A DNA stretch of 64,000 nt from Bacillus sp. E(2018) (GTDB lineage Bacteria; Bacillota; Bacilli; Bacillales; Fictibacillaceae), in contig NZ_SCOL01000001.1 of assembly GCF_005503015.1 (NCBI RefSeq), positions 434,001 to 498,000 of the forward strand, in the 5' to 3' direction. Below are positions 19,551 through 29,838 of this stretch, piece by piece. The notes beneath the pieces were generated by a model, which was given only the letters and a program-made list of their open reading frames with translations, was not told the DNA's origin and did not search any database. A program made the position numbers and the translations under genes. Position 1 is the stretch's first letter. Each line of letters opens with the position of its first letter.

Positions 19551-20741
19551 ATGAAAACCAAATGGAACCATTTGAAAGGGTATGTAAGGGTAGAAATTAT
19601 TGGACAAGATTCAAGTTCTTTTATTAATACGTGCATTCAATCTGGAATTGGAATATGGGATATCCAGCCTCTAGACAACAACCGCGCGCTCGTCTCTATA
19701 TCTGTTTCAGACGTACAAAGAGCAAGGGGGATATTAAAAGAAAACAACTTGAAGATCAGGATTAAAGAAAAGAAGGGGACACCGTTTCTTCTAAAGAAAA
19801 TGTGGAAGAGAAACGGTTTTATCCTCGGTATGCTGTCGTTTATTTGCCTTTTATTTTTATTATCTAATATGATTTGGAATATAAATGTTACGGGGGCAAA
19901 TCCTAAGACAGAATACGAGTTAAGAAAAGCTGCTGTAGAACTTGGAGTAACTAAAGGAAAGTTTATCTTTTTGTTACCGAATGTTAGAGAGATACAGCGA
20001 GATCTAACAGAGAAGATGGATAACGTTACTTGGATCGGTGTAACTCAACATGGTACTTCTTACCGATTTGAAGTGGTCGAAAAAGAGATTCCAGAAGCAA
20101 AGCAAGTTACAGGACCGAGACATCTGGTCGCTACTAAGGAAGCTGTGATTCACTCCGTATTCGTCGAAAAGGGACAACCTATTGTAGGGGTTAACGACTA
20201 TGTTAAGAAAGGATCGTTGTTAGTCTCAGGACTGATCGGAAAAGAAAAAAAACCGCAGCTTGTAAGTGCGAGAGGGGAAATTTGGGGAGAAGTCTGGTAC
20301 CAAACAGAGGTTGAGGTCCCCTTAAATACTTCCTTTCAAACCTACACCGGTAAATCTAAAAATAGGCATTATGTTTCACTATTTGGTTTAAATGTTCCTG
20401 TTTATGGATTTTCAGAAGGAGAATTTAAAGATAAAACGGAAACACTAAATGAATCACCTCTTTATCTAGCAAAATGGAAAATGCCGTTTTCTTATATAAA
20501 GAAAGAGATCAGGGAAACGGACGGAGTAAAACGTTCTTATAGTAAAGCCGAGGCAATTGAAGTAGGAAAAAAGATGGCAAAGAAAGAACTTTCAAAAAAA
20601 TTACCCGATGATGCAAAAATTAATGGTGAAAAAGTTTGGCAACAAAACGTCTCGAATGGTAAAGTTAAACTAACGATGCTCTACCAAGTAATTGAAAATA
20701 TTGCATCTGCACAACCTATACCTATCCAACAAGGAGAATGA
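19551..20741 (+). CDS. yqfD: Sporulation protein YqfD
   Basis: YqfD is a sigma-E-type sporulation protein of unknown biochemical role. The 396-residue product has a cytoplasmic N-terminal region (about 1-85), one transmembrane helix (about 90-112, FILGMLSFICLLFLLSN) and a large extracytoplasmic domain of the type seen in SpoIV-like proteins. The ATG follows GGGAGGG. The end overlaps the start region of phoH, and the order yqfC-yqfD-phoH is as in B. subtilis. Confidence 0.95.
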   Translation: MKTKWNHLKGYVRVEIIGQDSSSFINTCIQSGIGIWDIQPLDNNRALVSISVSDVQRARGILKENNLKIRIKEKKGTPFLLKKMWKRNGFILGMLSFICLLFLLSNMIWNINVTGANPKTEYELRKAAVELGVTKGKFIFLLPNVREIQRDLTEKMDNVTWIGVTQHGTSYRFEVVEKEIPEAKQVTGPRHLVATKEAVIHSVFVEKGQPIVGVNDYVKKGSLLVSGLIGKEKKPQLVSARGEIWGEVWYQTEVEVPLNTSFQTYTGKSKNRHYVSLFGLNVPVYGFSEGEFKDKTETLNESPLYLAKWKMPFSYIKKEIRETDGVKRSYSKAEAIEVGKKMAKKELSKKLPDDAKINGEKVWQQNVSNGKVKLTMLYQVIENIASAQPIPIQQGE

Positions 20742-20746
20742 GTAGT

Positions 20747-21709
20747 TTGTCAGAAACGAAAAGACTTAATTCATTACAACTCGAAAATACGACAGAAGCA
20801 GCTTCACTCTTTGGACCTAATGATGCCTTTTTAAAGGTGATTGAAGACAAGCTTAACGTAAGCATAGTCACCAGAGGAGAAGACATTTTAGTATCAGGTG
20901 AACTGGATAAAGCAGAAATGGTTGAAGAAACTTTGTTTGTCTTGCTGAAATTGGTGCGAAAAGGTATCAAGATCTCAGAAAGAGACATCGTTTATGCTGT
21001 TCAGCTTGCAGAAAAAAATATGCTGGATGAATTAAGTGAACTTTATGAAGAAGATATTGCTGTAACGGCAAAAGGTAAACCTATTCGTGTAAAAACACTC
21101 GGCCAGCGACATTATGTGCAGTCCATGAGAAAGCGCGACCTTGTTTTTGGTATCGGTCCTGCTGGAACAGGTAAAACCTATCTTGCAGTAGTTATGGCAG
21201 TCAACGCGTTAAAAGAAGGTAAGATGAAAAAGATCGTGCTCACCCGTCCTGCGGTTGAAGCAGGTGAGAGCCTAGGATTTCTCCCGGGTGATCTTAAAGA
21301 AAAAGTAGATCCTTATCTGCGACCCCTCTATGATGCTCTACATGACCTTCTAGGAGCTGAACATACCGAGAGGCTGATTGAGCGTGGTACGATTGAAATC
21401 GCTCCACTGGCGTACATGAGAGGCCGTACGCTTGATGAAAGCTTTGTCATTTTAGATGAGGCTCAAAATACTACACCAGAACAGATGAAGATGTTTATAA
21501 CGCGTCTTGGTTTTGGATCGAAGATGGTCATCACAGGTGATCTTACACAAATAGATCTTCCGCGTGGAAAAGAATCAGGATTAAAGGTAACTGAAAAAAG
21601 GCTTGAAAGCGTTAAAGGCATCGATTTTATATACTTAAAACAACTGGATGTGGTTCGTCATCCACTTGTTCAGCGAATTATCGAAGCATATGAAACATAC
21701 GAAGATTAA
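20747..21709 (+). CDS. phoH: PhoH-family ATPase
   Basis: PhoH-like proteins are cytoplasmic P-loop ATPases related to helicase cores, often beside ybeY and linked to RNA metabolism. The protein of about 320 residues has an N-terminal KH-like region, Walker A in IGPAGTGKTYLA, and Walker B in VILDEAQNTTPEQ. The TTG at 20747 is chosen because AAGGAG ends 10 nt upstream; the ATG at 20738 is only 1 nt from that site. The start overlaps or abuts the yqfD stop. A terminator follows. Confidence 0.93.
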   Translation: MSETKRLNSLQLENTTEAASLFGPNDAFLKVIEDKLNVSIVTRGEDILVSGELDKAEMVEETLFVLLKLVRKGIKISERDIVYAVQLAEKNMLDELSELYEEDIAVTAKGKPIRVKTLGQRHYVQSMRKRDLVFGIGPAGTGKTYLAVVMAVNALKEGKMKKIVLTRPAVEAGESLGFLPGDLKEKVDPYLRPLYDALHDLLGAEHTERLIERGTIEIAPLAYMRGRTLDESFVILDEAQNTTPEQMKMFITRLGFGSKMVITGDLTQIDLPRGKESGLKVTEKRLESVKGIDFIYLKQLDVVRHPLVQRIIEAYETYED

Positions 21710-21710
21710 G

Positions 21711-21738
21711 GACTCCAGCCATTTTGGAGTCTTTTTTT
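21711..21738 (+). terminator. Terminator of phoH
   Basis: GACTCCA (21711-21717) pairs with TGGAGTC (21725-21731), followed by seven T residues. Confidence 0.85.
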
Positions 21739-21902
21739 GTCTTATAAGATAATCCTTCAGCCTATTTAGTATGTGTAAAGGGATTTAGTGGCAAATTGAA
21801 TAAATAAACAAATAATGAAGCTATTCTTTTTGAGAAGTACCATAATTGACCAACTTTTGCTAAGATTAGAATAAGATGTACAAGTTTAAGGAGTGGTAGC
21901 GT

Positions 21903-24023
21903 TTGGCCAATTTCAGGCATCTTTTGTCTAATTACTTTCGTTTGAGTGTAGCAACAGTATCCTTTATCGTAATGGGAATCATTCTGTTTTCCCTGTTAGT
22001 CAGCAACGTAACTCCTAATGTAGTGGATGTGAATGTTTATGAGCGTTCGCCAAGGGACATTCAATCACCGATCACGATCCCGTTAGAAGATCAGACAGAA
22101 GCCAGAAAGAAGCTCGCTGAAGAAAGTGTTAAAAATGAGTATTCGTTTAATAAAGATCTCGCTTTAGTACAAGCTGAAGCCTTAAAGGATTTGCTAGATA
22201 TCGTCATAACGATTACAGAATCTGAAGAAAAAAAGAAAAAAGAAGATGAATCTACTCTTACTTTAGATCAGAAAGTCATTCAATTAAAAGATTCAATCAA
22301 TAAATCGGATATATCTGATGAAACGTATATTGCACTCGCTGAAGCAAGTAAAGCAGAATTAACCAATGTGAAGAATTTAGCTCCTGATGTAGTGAACAGA
22401 GTTTTATCAGAGCCAATTATGGTCGAAGAAGTCGAAGAAGCAAGAAGCGAAGCTATTCAATTAATACGTGATAACAATCTACCTTATTCGCTTCGAAATG
22501 CAACAGAAGAGATTACCCGAAGCTTTATCATCGCCAACAGAACGTTAGATACAGAGAAAACACGCCAAAAACGGAAAGAAGCGAGCGACAAAGTAGAAGA
22601 GGTTGTAATCAGAGAAGGGGAAGTTCTCGTTAAAAGCGGAGCTGTAATCACGCCTGAAATCTTTGATAGGCTTAAAAAAGTTGGATTGTTAGATCAAGAA
22701 ATGAAAACGTATCCGTATTACGGATTGTTCCTTTTTGTATTAATCGTCATGGCTGGTCTATATTATTTTATGAAAGAAGAGCGTGAGAAAGAGCATTTTC
22801 GAAAATATGTAACCATCTACGCTTTATTGTTTACTTTGACACTCGTTGTGATGAAAGTGTTGAGTGTTAGTACAGAACTGGGTCTGATGAGCCTTATGTA
22901 TGCTGTCCCTGTCGCGGCAGGTGCGATGATGATCAAGATGTTGTTCAATGAAGAGCTTGCGGTCGTATCCACGATTATTTTTGCCTTTAGTGCAGCACTG
23001 ATCTTTAACGAACAAACAGCTGGGAATTTTAACTTTATCATGAGTATGTATGTATTATTTAATGGTATATCTGGAATCGTGTTTTTAGGAAAAACTCAAC
23101 AACGTTCTAAAATCTTGCAAGCTGGATTTTTCGTTTCCTTTATAGCCATCCTAACAGTAGCGAGTGTGCTATTATTGCAAAACGGCAAATTCACTTCTCT
23201 TCAGATCGGATTAGATCTCGGCTGTGCAGCCATATCAGGTTTTATTTCAGCTGTATTAACACTAGGGCTTCTTCCGGTCATAGAATCATCGTTTAACATT
23301 TTATCTGTGACAAAGTTAATCGAGCTCTCGAATCCTAACCACCCGATTTTAAGAAAAGTGCTCATGGAAGCGCCAGGGACGTATCATCATAGCATCATGG
23401 TCGCTAACCTGTCAGAAGCAGCATGTGAGTCTATAGGAGCTAATGGATTGCTAGCTAGAGTAGGATCCTATTACCACGATGTTGGAAAAACAAAAAGACC
23501 GCACTTTTTCATTGAAAATCAGATGAATATGGACAATCCGCATGATAAGATAGCACCACAGCTAAGTAAGACCATCATTACAGCACACCCATATGATGGA
23601 GCAGACATGCTTCGGGCAGAAAAGATTCCGAAAGAGATCATTGATATTGCTGAACAGCACCACGGAACGACACTGTTAAAATTTTTCTATCATAAAGCAG
23701 CCCAACTCACTGATAAGGAAGTATCAGAGTCAGACTTCAGATATCCTGGGCCAAAAGCTCAAACGAAAGAAGTTGCGATCATCGGAATCTCTGATGCTGT
23801 AGAAGCAGCGGTTCGATCGCTTTCTAAACCTACACCAGTTAAAATTGATGGGATCATTCGAAAAATTATTAACGACAGGCTAGAAGATGGTCAGTTCGAT
23901 GAATGTGATATCACGCTTAAAGAATTAGACATAGTTGCAAAAACACTTACGGAAACGTTAAAAGGAATTTTTCATTCCAGAATTGAGTATCCAGAAGAAA
24001 CAAAAAAGGTGGAAAAACAATGA
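21903..24023 (+). CDS. pgpH: Cyclic-di-AMP phosphodiesterase PgpH (7TM-HD family)
   Basis: PgpH hydrolyses the second messenger c-di-AMP. The 706-residue membrane protein has an N-terminal transmembrane helix (about 14-37), a large extracytoplasmic region (about 40-270), a cluster of transmembrane helices (about 275-460) and a cytoplasmic HD domain with [23 protein letters not shown], and later EQHHGTT. The TTG start follows AAGGAGTGG. It heads a tight operon pgpH-ybeY-dgkA-cdd-era; ybeY overlaps its stop. Confidence 0.95.
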   Translation: MANFRHLLSNYFRLSVATVSFIVMGIILFSLLVSNVTPNVVDVNVYERSPRDIQSPITIPLEDQTEARKKLAEESVKNEYSFNKDLALVQAEALKDLLDIVITITESEEKKKKEDESTLTLDQKVIQLKDSINKSDISDETYIALAEASKAELTNVKNLAPDVVNRVLSEPIMVEEVEEARSEAIQLIRDNNLPYSLRNATEEITRSFIIANRTLDTEKTRQKRKEASDKVEEVVIREGEVLVKSGAVITPEIFDRLKKVGLLDQEMKTYPYYGLFLFVLIVMAGLYYFMKEEREKEHFRKYVTIYALLFTLTLVVMKVLSVSTELGLMSLMYAVPVAAGAMMIKMLFNEELAVVSTIIFAFSAALIFNEQTAGNFNFIMSMYVLFNGISGIVFLGKTQQRSKILQAGFFVSFIAILTVASVLLLQNGKFTSLQIGLDLGCAAISGFISAVLTLGLLPVIESSFNILSVTKLIELSNPNHPILRKVLMEAPGTYHHSIMVANLSEAACESIGANGLLARVGSYYHDVGKTKRPHFFIENQMNMDNPHDKIAPQLSKTIITAHPYDGADMLRAEKIPKEIIDIAEQHHGTTLLKFFYHKAAQLTDKEVSESDFRYPGPKAQTKEVAIIGISDAVEAAVRSLSKPTPVKIDGIIRKIINDRLEDGQFDECDITLKELDIVAKTLTETLKGIFHSRIEYPEETKKVEKQ

Positions 24024-24487
24024 TGTTACATGTAGAGTATTTGAACGAGATCGATGAAAGCAGCGCTGAATTTCAAGAGTTATTAAGCAATGTTCTTGAG
24101 AAAGCGGCGGAGATGGAGAAAACAGGTCAAGCGGAAGTATCGATAACAATCGTAACGAAAGAACGAATTCAGGAAATTAACAAGGAATACAGACAAAAAG
24201 ATAGTGTAACCGATGTTATTTCTTTTGCTATGGAAGAAATGGGTGAAGATGAGACAGAGATCATCGGCGGTGAAGAAACAAGATTTTTAGGGGATATCAT
24301 CATCTGTCTCGATGTTGCAAAAGAGCAGGCGGAAGACTACGGACACTCTTTAGAGAGAGAAATGGGCTTTCTTGCTGTTCATGGGTTCTTGCATTTATTA
24401 GGCTATGACCATATGAACGATGAAGATGAAAAAAGAATGTTTGGAAGACAAGAAGAGATTCTGGAGCAATATGGTCTGAAAAGATGA
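24020..24487 (+). CDS. ybeY: Endoribonuclease YbeY
   Basis: YbeY is a zinc-dependent endoribonuclease needed for 16S rRNA 3' maturation and ribosome quality control. The 155-residue product has the metal motif [11 protein letters not shown] with three histidines in the H3xH5xH arrangement, and [10 protein letters not shown] upstream. The start overlaps the pgpH stop by 4 bp; an ATG at 24023 is the alternative. dgkA overlaps its stop in turn. Confidence 0.96.
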   Translation: MMLHVEYLNEIDESSAEFQELLSNVLEKAAEMEKTGQAEVSITIVTKERIQEINKEYRQKDSVTDVISFAMEEMGEDETEIIGGEETRFLGDIIICLDVAKEQAEDYGHSLEREMGFLAVHGFLHLLGYDHMNDEDEKRMFGRQEEILEQYGLKR

Positions 24488-24849
24488 TCGATTGGAAAAA
24501 GTTGTTCTCAAGTTTTGTTTTTGCTTTTACAGGGATCATCTCAACGTTTAAATCAGAACAAAATTTTAAGATCCATTCTTTTATAAGTGTAATCGTGATT
24601 ATTTTCGCGGTTGCACTTGATTTTTCTACAGAAAGATTCGTTCTTTTATTTATTGTCATTGGAATCGTTCTATCACTCGAACTTGTAAACACGGCGATTG
24701 AGAGTGCGATCGATCTCATAACAGAGAGGAAACATCCACTCGCAAAGAAGGCAAAAGATGCCGCTGCAGGAGCAGTTTTGGTTTTTTCAATGTTTGCTGT
24801 TATAATCGGTATACTGCTATTTATTGAACCGCTGATAAACAGTATGTAG
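24484..24849 (+). CDS. dgkA: Undecaprenol/diacylglycerol kinase
   Basis: The B. subtilis homologue of this small membrane kinase phosphorylates undecaprenol, recycling the cell-wall lipid carrier. The 121-residue protein has three transmembrane helices (about 30-50, 53-72, 96-118) and the conserved active-site block [14 protein letters not shown] in the middle of the second helix. Its ATG overlaps the ybeY stop (ATGA), so translation is coupled. Confidence 0.94.
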   Translation: MIDWKKLFSSFVFAFTGIISTFKSEQNFKIHSFISVIVIIFAVALDFSTERFVLLFIVIGIVLSLELVNTAIESAIDLITERKHPLAKKAKDAAAGAVLVFSMFAVIIGILLFIEPLINSM

Positions 24850-24862
24850 CTATTTTTGTTAA

Positions 24863-26177
<1,315 letters not shown>

Positions 26178-26221
26178 GAGGAATTTACTTTAAATGTATT
26201 TTGTATGGCATCATTGAATAG

Positions 26222-26474
26222 GTGATTGAAGTGAAAGGTGCGAGACTCTCGGCTAGGACGAGCGGGCTGTCCGAAAAGTGAAAGTGGCTCATTCAGCCCC
26301 GACAAGCAAAAGTTGAATGGGCTAGGAAGGCGCACTTTGCCTTCTTGACCGTTAAACTTTTGACCTCGAGGGGCTAGCCACTGCAACTAGGCAGGTGAGA
26401 CCCTTAATGGCGCAAAGCGGCAAAGGGCTCACCGCTCGCCCCGCGGAAAGCGAGTACCTGTAACGGAGATCAAC
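26222..26474 (+). repeat. GC-rich dispersed repeat, copy B, interrupted by a 121-bp element
   Basis: The outer element runs from GTGATTG to GATCAAC and shares GGTGCGAGACTC, GGTGAGACC, GCGGCAAAGGGCTCACCGC and CCCGCGGAAAGCGAG with copy A. A 121-bp insert interrupts it just before CAGGTGAGACC. This explains most of the era-yqzL gap. I see nothing coding in 26178-26608. Confidence 0.85.
26269..26389 (+). repeat. 121-bp structured element inside copy B
   Basis: The element runs from GTCCGAAAAGTG to CACTGCAACTA. Arms AGTGGCT (26283-26289) and AGCCACT (26376-26382) pair at the ends. An internal arm pairs 26307-26320 with 26349-26362, and an apical hairpin pairs GAAGGC (26326-26331) with GCCTTC (26339-26344). 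A second copy of equal length lies at 51298-51418. Confidence 0.85.
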
Positions 26475-26608
26475 CACTTACACGAATGACCTAACATGCA
26501 TAAACAGCTAAAGTAAAAAACTGTTAAAATTTCCTTGACATGAAATAAACAATTAAGGTGAACCTAGTTATATACAGGAGAAAAACAAATAGAAAGGTGT
26601 GTCCAAAC

Positions 26609-26752
26609 ATGAAGGAATTTACTTGGAAAGTATTCTGTGAGACGGGCAGTATTGATACCTATTTGTTATACAAAGAGCTAGACCATGAAATAACAGCATT
26701 ATCAGCAGTTATTCCTTATGAAGAGTCTCTTGAGGAACCTCCATTTCATTAA
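26609..26752 (+). CDS. yqzL: YqzL-like small protein
   Basis: This 47-residue protein begins MKEFTWKVFCETGSIDTYLL, the pattern of the YqzL family found next to recO in Bacillus. Its function is unknown. The start at 26609 is preferred because AAAGGTGTG lies upstream; the longer frame from 26558 has no binding site. It ends 45 bp before recO. Confidence 0.85.
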   Translation: MKEFTWKVFCETGSIDTYLLYKELDHEITALSAVIPYEESLEEPPFH

Positions 26753-26797
26753 TAAGTAACTACGGTGCCTTCTTGATTGAGAGGGTGGTGATTTACC

Positions 26798-27541
26798 TTG
26801 CTTTATAAAGTGGAAGGAATCGTCATTAAAACCGTTCCGTATGGTGAATCCAATACGATCATCACTTTGTATACAAAAGAATTTGGGAAAGTCGGCGTAA
26901 TGGCAAGAGGAGCCAAAAAGCCCAAAAGCCGCTTTACTTCCATTACGCAGCTTTTTACATACGGAATTTTTGTTTTTCAAAAAGGCCGAGGGCTCGGAAC
27001 TTTACAGCAAGGCGAGGCGCTTTCTTCTTTTAGAAAAATAAGAGAAGATCTCGTTAAAACCGCGTATGCGGCATATTTAGTAGAACTATTAGACAGAAAC
27101 ACTTCCGAAGATGATCTTAAACCCGATCTTTTCGGATGGATCAAACAATCCTTAGAATATATCAATCATGGGATAGATCCCGAGGTTATCACCTTTTTAT
27201 TCGAAATAAAAATAATGAAAACGTCCGGAATCGTACCTGAACTGAGTAAATGTGTTTCATGTCACTCAACAGAAGGCGATTTTTCTTTCTCGATTAGAGA
27301 AGGAGGTTTCCTTTGTGAGAGGTGTTCCTACAAAGATCCATATAGAATGAGGATCTCACGGGGGGCAGTAAAACTACTTCATATGTTCTATCACCTTGAT
27401 CTTGCGAGGCTTGGAAACGTTTCTTTAAAAAAAGAAACAAAAAGAGAGCTACGAATGTTGTTTGACGCCTATATGGACGAATATTCAGGAGTGTTTTTAA
27501 AATCAAAGAAGTTTCTGAAACAATTAGATGATTTATCGTGA
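26798..27541 (+). CDS. recO: DNA repair protein RecO
   Basis: RecO works with RecF and RecR to load RecA on SSB-coated single-stranded DNA. The 247-residue product begins MLYKVEGIVIKTVPYGESN, forming the N-terminal OB fold, and has a C-terminal helical zinc domain with CVSCHSTEG and CERCSY. The TTG start follows GGGTGGTGA. A terminator immediately follows the stop. It lies downstream of yqzL as in B. subtilis. Confidence 0.95.
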   Translation: MLYKVEGIVIKTVPYGESNTIITLYTKEFGKVGVMARGAKKPKSRFTSITQLFTYGIFVFQKGRGLGTLQQGEALSSFRKIREDLVKTAYAAYLVELLDRNTSEDDLKPDLFGWIKQSLEYINHGIDPEVITFLFEIKIMKTSGIVPELSKCVSCHSTEGDFSFSIREGGFLCERCSYKDPYRMRISRGAVKLLHMFYHLDLARLGNVSLKKETKRELRMLFDAYMDEYSGVFLKSKKFLKQLDDLS

Positions 27542-27577
27542 AAAACTGTGAAGCTTTTATTCTTTACAGTTTTTTTA
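27542..27577 (+). terminator. Terminator of recO
   Basis: A 10-bp stem pairs 27544-27553 with 27562-27571 and is followed by a run of T. Confidence 0.8.
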
Positions 27578-27601
27578 GTTCGCTTTCTCTCATGAATAGG
27601 T

Positions 27602-27607
27602 TATAAT
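27602..27607 (+). promoter_or_regulatory. -10 box of the ccpN promoter
   Basis: A perfect TATAAT lies directly before the first in-frame ATG (27609). Transcription would start near 27614, so that ATG cannot be the translation start. The -35 element is not clear. Confidence 0.5.
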
Positions 27608-27647
27608 AATGAGAATAAGTATAACACATTGGATGCGGCAAAAGGTG

Positions 27648-28292
27648 GTGTACACGATCGAACTTAATAAGAGGCAGCAAAAAATCATTGAAATTGTTAA
27701 AGATAATGGACCAATTACAGGAGAACAAATCGCAGATCAACTTGATCTTACAAGAGCTACACTCAGACCCGATCTTGCCATTCTAACGATGGCAGGTTAT
27801 TTAGATGCAAGACCAAGAGTCGGTTATTTTTATACCGGGAAAACGGGTTCTCAGCTCCTAACAGAAAAAATAAAAAAGATTAAAGTTGCAGAATTCACAT
27901 CGATGCCTGTCGTTGTTCAAGATTCAGCGACCGTATACGAAGCTATATGTACGATGTTTTTGGAGGATGTTGGTACCTTATTTATCATTAATAAGAACGG
28001 ACATCTCGCAGGCGTAGCTTCAAGAAAAGATTTATTAAGAGCAAGCATGGGGAAACAAGAGATCAACAGTATCCCAATCAACATTATTATGACAAGAATG
28101 CCTAATATCACATATTGCTTTAAAGAAGATTATCTATTAGATATCGCACACATCTTAATCAGAAAACAAATTGATTGTCTTCCAGTCGTAAAACGCTCAG
28201 ACGATGAGAGTGGTTTAGATGTAGTTGGAAGAATCACGAAGACAAACATCACAAAGGCTTTTGTAGAACTAGCACATGACGAATTACTATAA
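27648..28292 (+). CDS. ccpN: Transcriptional repressor CcpN
   Basis: CcpN represses gluconeogenic genes such as gapB and pckA in the presence of glucose. The product has an N-terminal winged helix (ELNKRQQKIIEIVKDNGPIT, then LTRATLRPDLAILTMAGYLD) and two CBS domains that would sense nucleotides. The start is uncertain. GTG at 27648 is given, but the best Shine-Dalgarno, AAAGGTGG (27641-27648), is spaced for codon ATC at 27657. ppsR follows after 18 bp, as in B. subtilis, where both act on the PEP-pyruvate node. Confidence 0.92.
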   Translation: MYTIELNKRQQKIIEIVKDNGPITGEQIADQLDLTRATLRPDLAILTMAGYLDARPRVGYFYTGKTGSQLLTEKIKKIKVAEFTSMPVVVQDSATVYEAICTMFLEDVGTLFIINKNGHLAGVASRKDLLRASMGKQEINSIPINIIMTRMPNITYCFKEDYLLDIAHILIRKQIDCLPVVKRSDDESGLDVVGRITKTNITKAFVELAHDELL

Positions 28293-28310
28293 TTGAATGG
28301 GGAGGCCAAC

Positions 28311-29126
28311 ATGACAGGACGTCCTATCGTATATGTCGTTTCCGATTCAGTCGGAGAAACGGCAGAGTTGGTTGTTAAAGCGGCGGCGAGCCAATTTAAT
28401 TCAAATGGAATAGAGATTAAGAGAGTTCCCTATGTGGAAGATAAAGAGACGATTGATGAAGTTATCTCATTAGCGAAGGATCACAACGGGATCATCGCGT
28501 TTACACTGGTCGTGCCTGAAATAAGCGAGTACGTCGCTAAGCAGGCTGCGTTGCACAACATCCCTACAGTGGACATTATGGGTCCGATTATGAATCAGCT
28601 GCAATCTCGGCTGAATCAAGTTCCGAGATATGAACCCGGAGTCGTGCATAAGCTTGATGATGATTATTTTCGAAAAGTAGAAGCTATTGAGTTTGCCGTA
28701 AAATATGACGATGGCAGAGATCCTAGAGGGATATTAAAAGCGGATGTAGTACTAATTGGCGTATCGAGAACTTCAAAAACACCACTTTCACAATACTTAG
28801 CACATAAACGTTTAAAGGTTGCGAATGTACCGATTGTTCCAGAAGTAGAACCGCCGGAAGAATTGTTTAAAGTTTCACCTAACAAATGTTTCGGTCTTAA
28901 GATAACGCCTGAGAAATTAAATGATATACGTAGAGAACGTTTAAAAGCGCTTGGTTTAAACTCTGAAGCGAACTATGCAAACATGGAAAGAATTAAGCAC
29001 GAGCTCGTCTACTTTAATAAGATCGTTGATCAGATCGGATGCAGAGTGGTTGAGGTCTCAAATAAGGCTGTGGAAGAATCAGCTAACGTCATCTACAATT
29101 TATTCCAGGGAAAGTCTTATAAATAA
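28311..29126 (+). CDS. PEP synthase regulatory kinase/pyrophosphorylase (DUF299)
   Basis: This family (YqfL in B. subtilis, PpsR in E. coli) is a bifunctional kinase and phosphorylase that controls PEP synthase or pyruvate phosphate dikinase by ADP-dependent phosphorylation. The 271-residue product has [13 protein letters not shown] at the N-terminus and the P-loop [15 protein letters not shown]. The ATG at 28311 follows GGGGAGG. It is cotranscribed with ccpN and ends at a terminator. Whether the target here is PEP synthase or PPDK cannot be told. Confidence 0.93.
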   Translation: MTGRPIVYVVSDSVGETAELVVKAAASQFNSNGIEIKRVPYVEDKETIDEVISLAKDHNGIIAFTLVVPEISEYVAKQAALHNIPTVDIMGPIMNQLQSRLNQVPRYEPGVVHKLDDDYFRKVEAIEFAVKYDDGRDPRGILKADVVLIGVSRTSKTPLSQYLAHKRLKVANVPIVPEVEPPEELFKVSPNKCFGLKITPEKLNDIRRERLKALGLNSEANYANMERIKHELVYFNKIVDQIGCRVVEVSNKAVEESANVIYNLFQGKSYK

Positions 29127-29154
29127 AGCGCAAATGATTGCGCTTTTTTATTTT
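29125..29154 (+). terminator. Terminator of the ccpN operon
   Basis: AGCGCAA (29127-29133) pairs with TTGCGCT (29138-29144), followed by a T run. Confidence 0.85.
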
Positions 29155-29311
29155 CATCATTTTACTGGTAAAATGGAGTGAGTTTTATTATAATATTACA
29201 TTGTGATTAAATTTTATTAGTTTGTCCAAAATAGTGATAAATTGAGTATGCTTTTTCTAGGCAAATGCTCACATATGAAGGAGAATCACTGTAAAAGTAG
29301 AACATAAGAAT

Positions 29312-29779
29312 ATGGAAAATTTTATTGGTAATATATTTGTAGATGCAGATGCTTGTCCTGTTGTGATAAAGGAAGAAATTTTCAAGTTCTCCAAAATATT
29401 TGACTTTGAACCCATATTCGTTACATCTTACGCTCACGCGAGTAACACGGACCAGCCTGGCCGTTGGATATTGGTCGATGCAAGTCCTGAAGAAGTTGAT
29501 CTTTACATACATAATCATTCTAAAAGAAATGATCTTGTTGTGACTCAAGATCATGCCCTCGCAAGCCTTCTTCTTTCAAAAGGGGTTTACGTTATCACCC
29601 CAAGAGGGAAACAGTTTCAAGAGAATGAAATGGGACAAGTGCTTCATGAACGTTATATGTCTGCAAAAGCTAGGCGTTCTGGCAAGCATTCTAAAGGACC
29701 TGCTAAATTTAGAAAAGAGGACACAGAAAGATTCTGCACAGTTTTTTGCGAAATCCTGTCGAATGTTGAAGGAAAATAG
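29312..29779 (+). CDS. yqxD: YaiI/YqxD family protein (UPF0178)
   Basis: This 155-residue PIN-like domain protein has the family hallmark FVDADACPV near the N-terminus, then VTQDHALASLLLSKGVYVITPRG. The function is unknown; a nuclease role is inferred from fold. The ATG at 29312 has no nearby ribosome binding site. AAGGAG (29278-29283) is placed for codon GTA at 29291, which would add seven residues. It precedes dnaG, as in B. subtilis. Confidence 0.9.
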   Translation: MENFIGNIFVDADACPVVIKEEIFKFSKIFDFEPIFVTSYAHASNTDQPGRWILVDASPEEVDLYIHNHSKRNDLVVTQDHALASLLLSKGVYVITPRGKQFQENEMGQVLHERYMSAKARRSGKHSKGPAKFRKEDTERFCTVFCEILSNVEGK

Positions 29780-29838
29780 AATTGTGCCACGAATATATAT
29801 CTAGTGTCTAAAAGAAACAGAGATTCTGTGGTGGTCAT

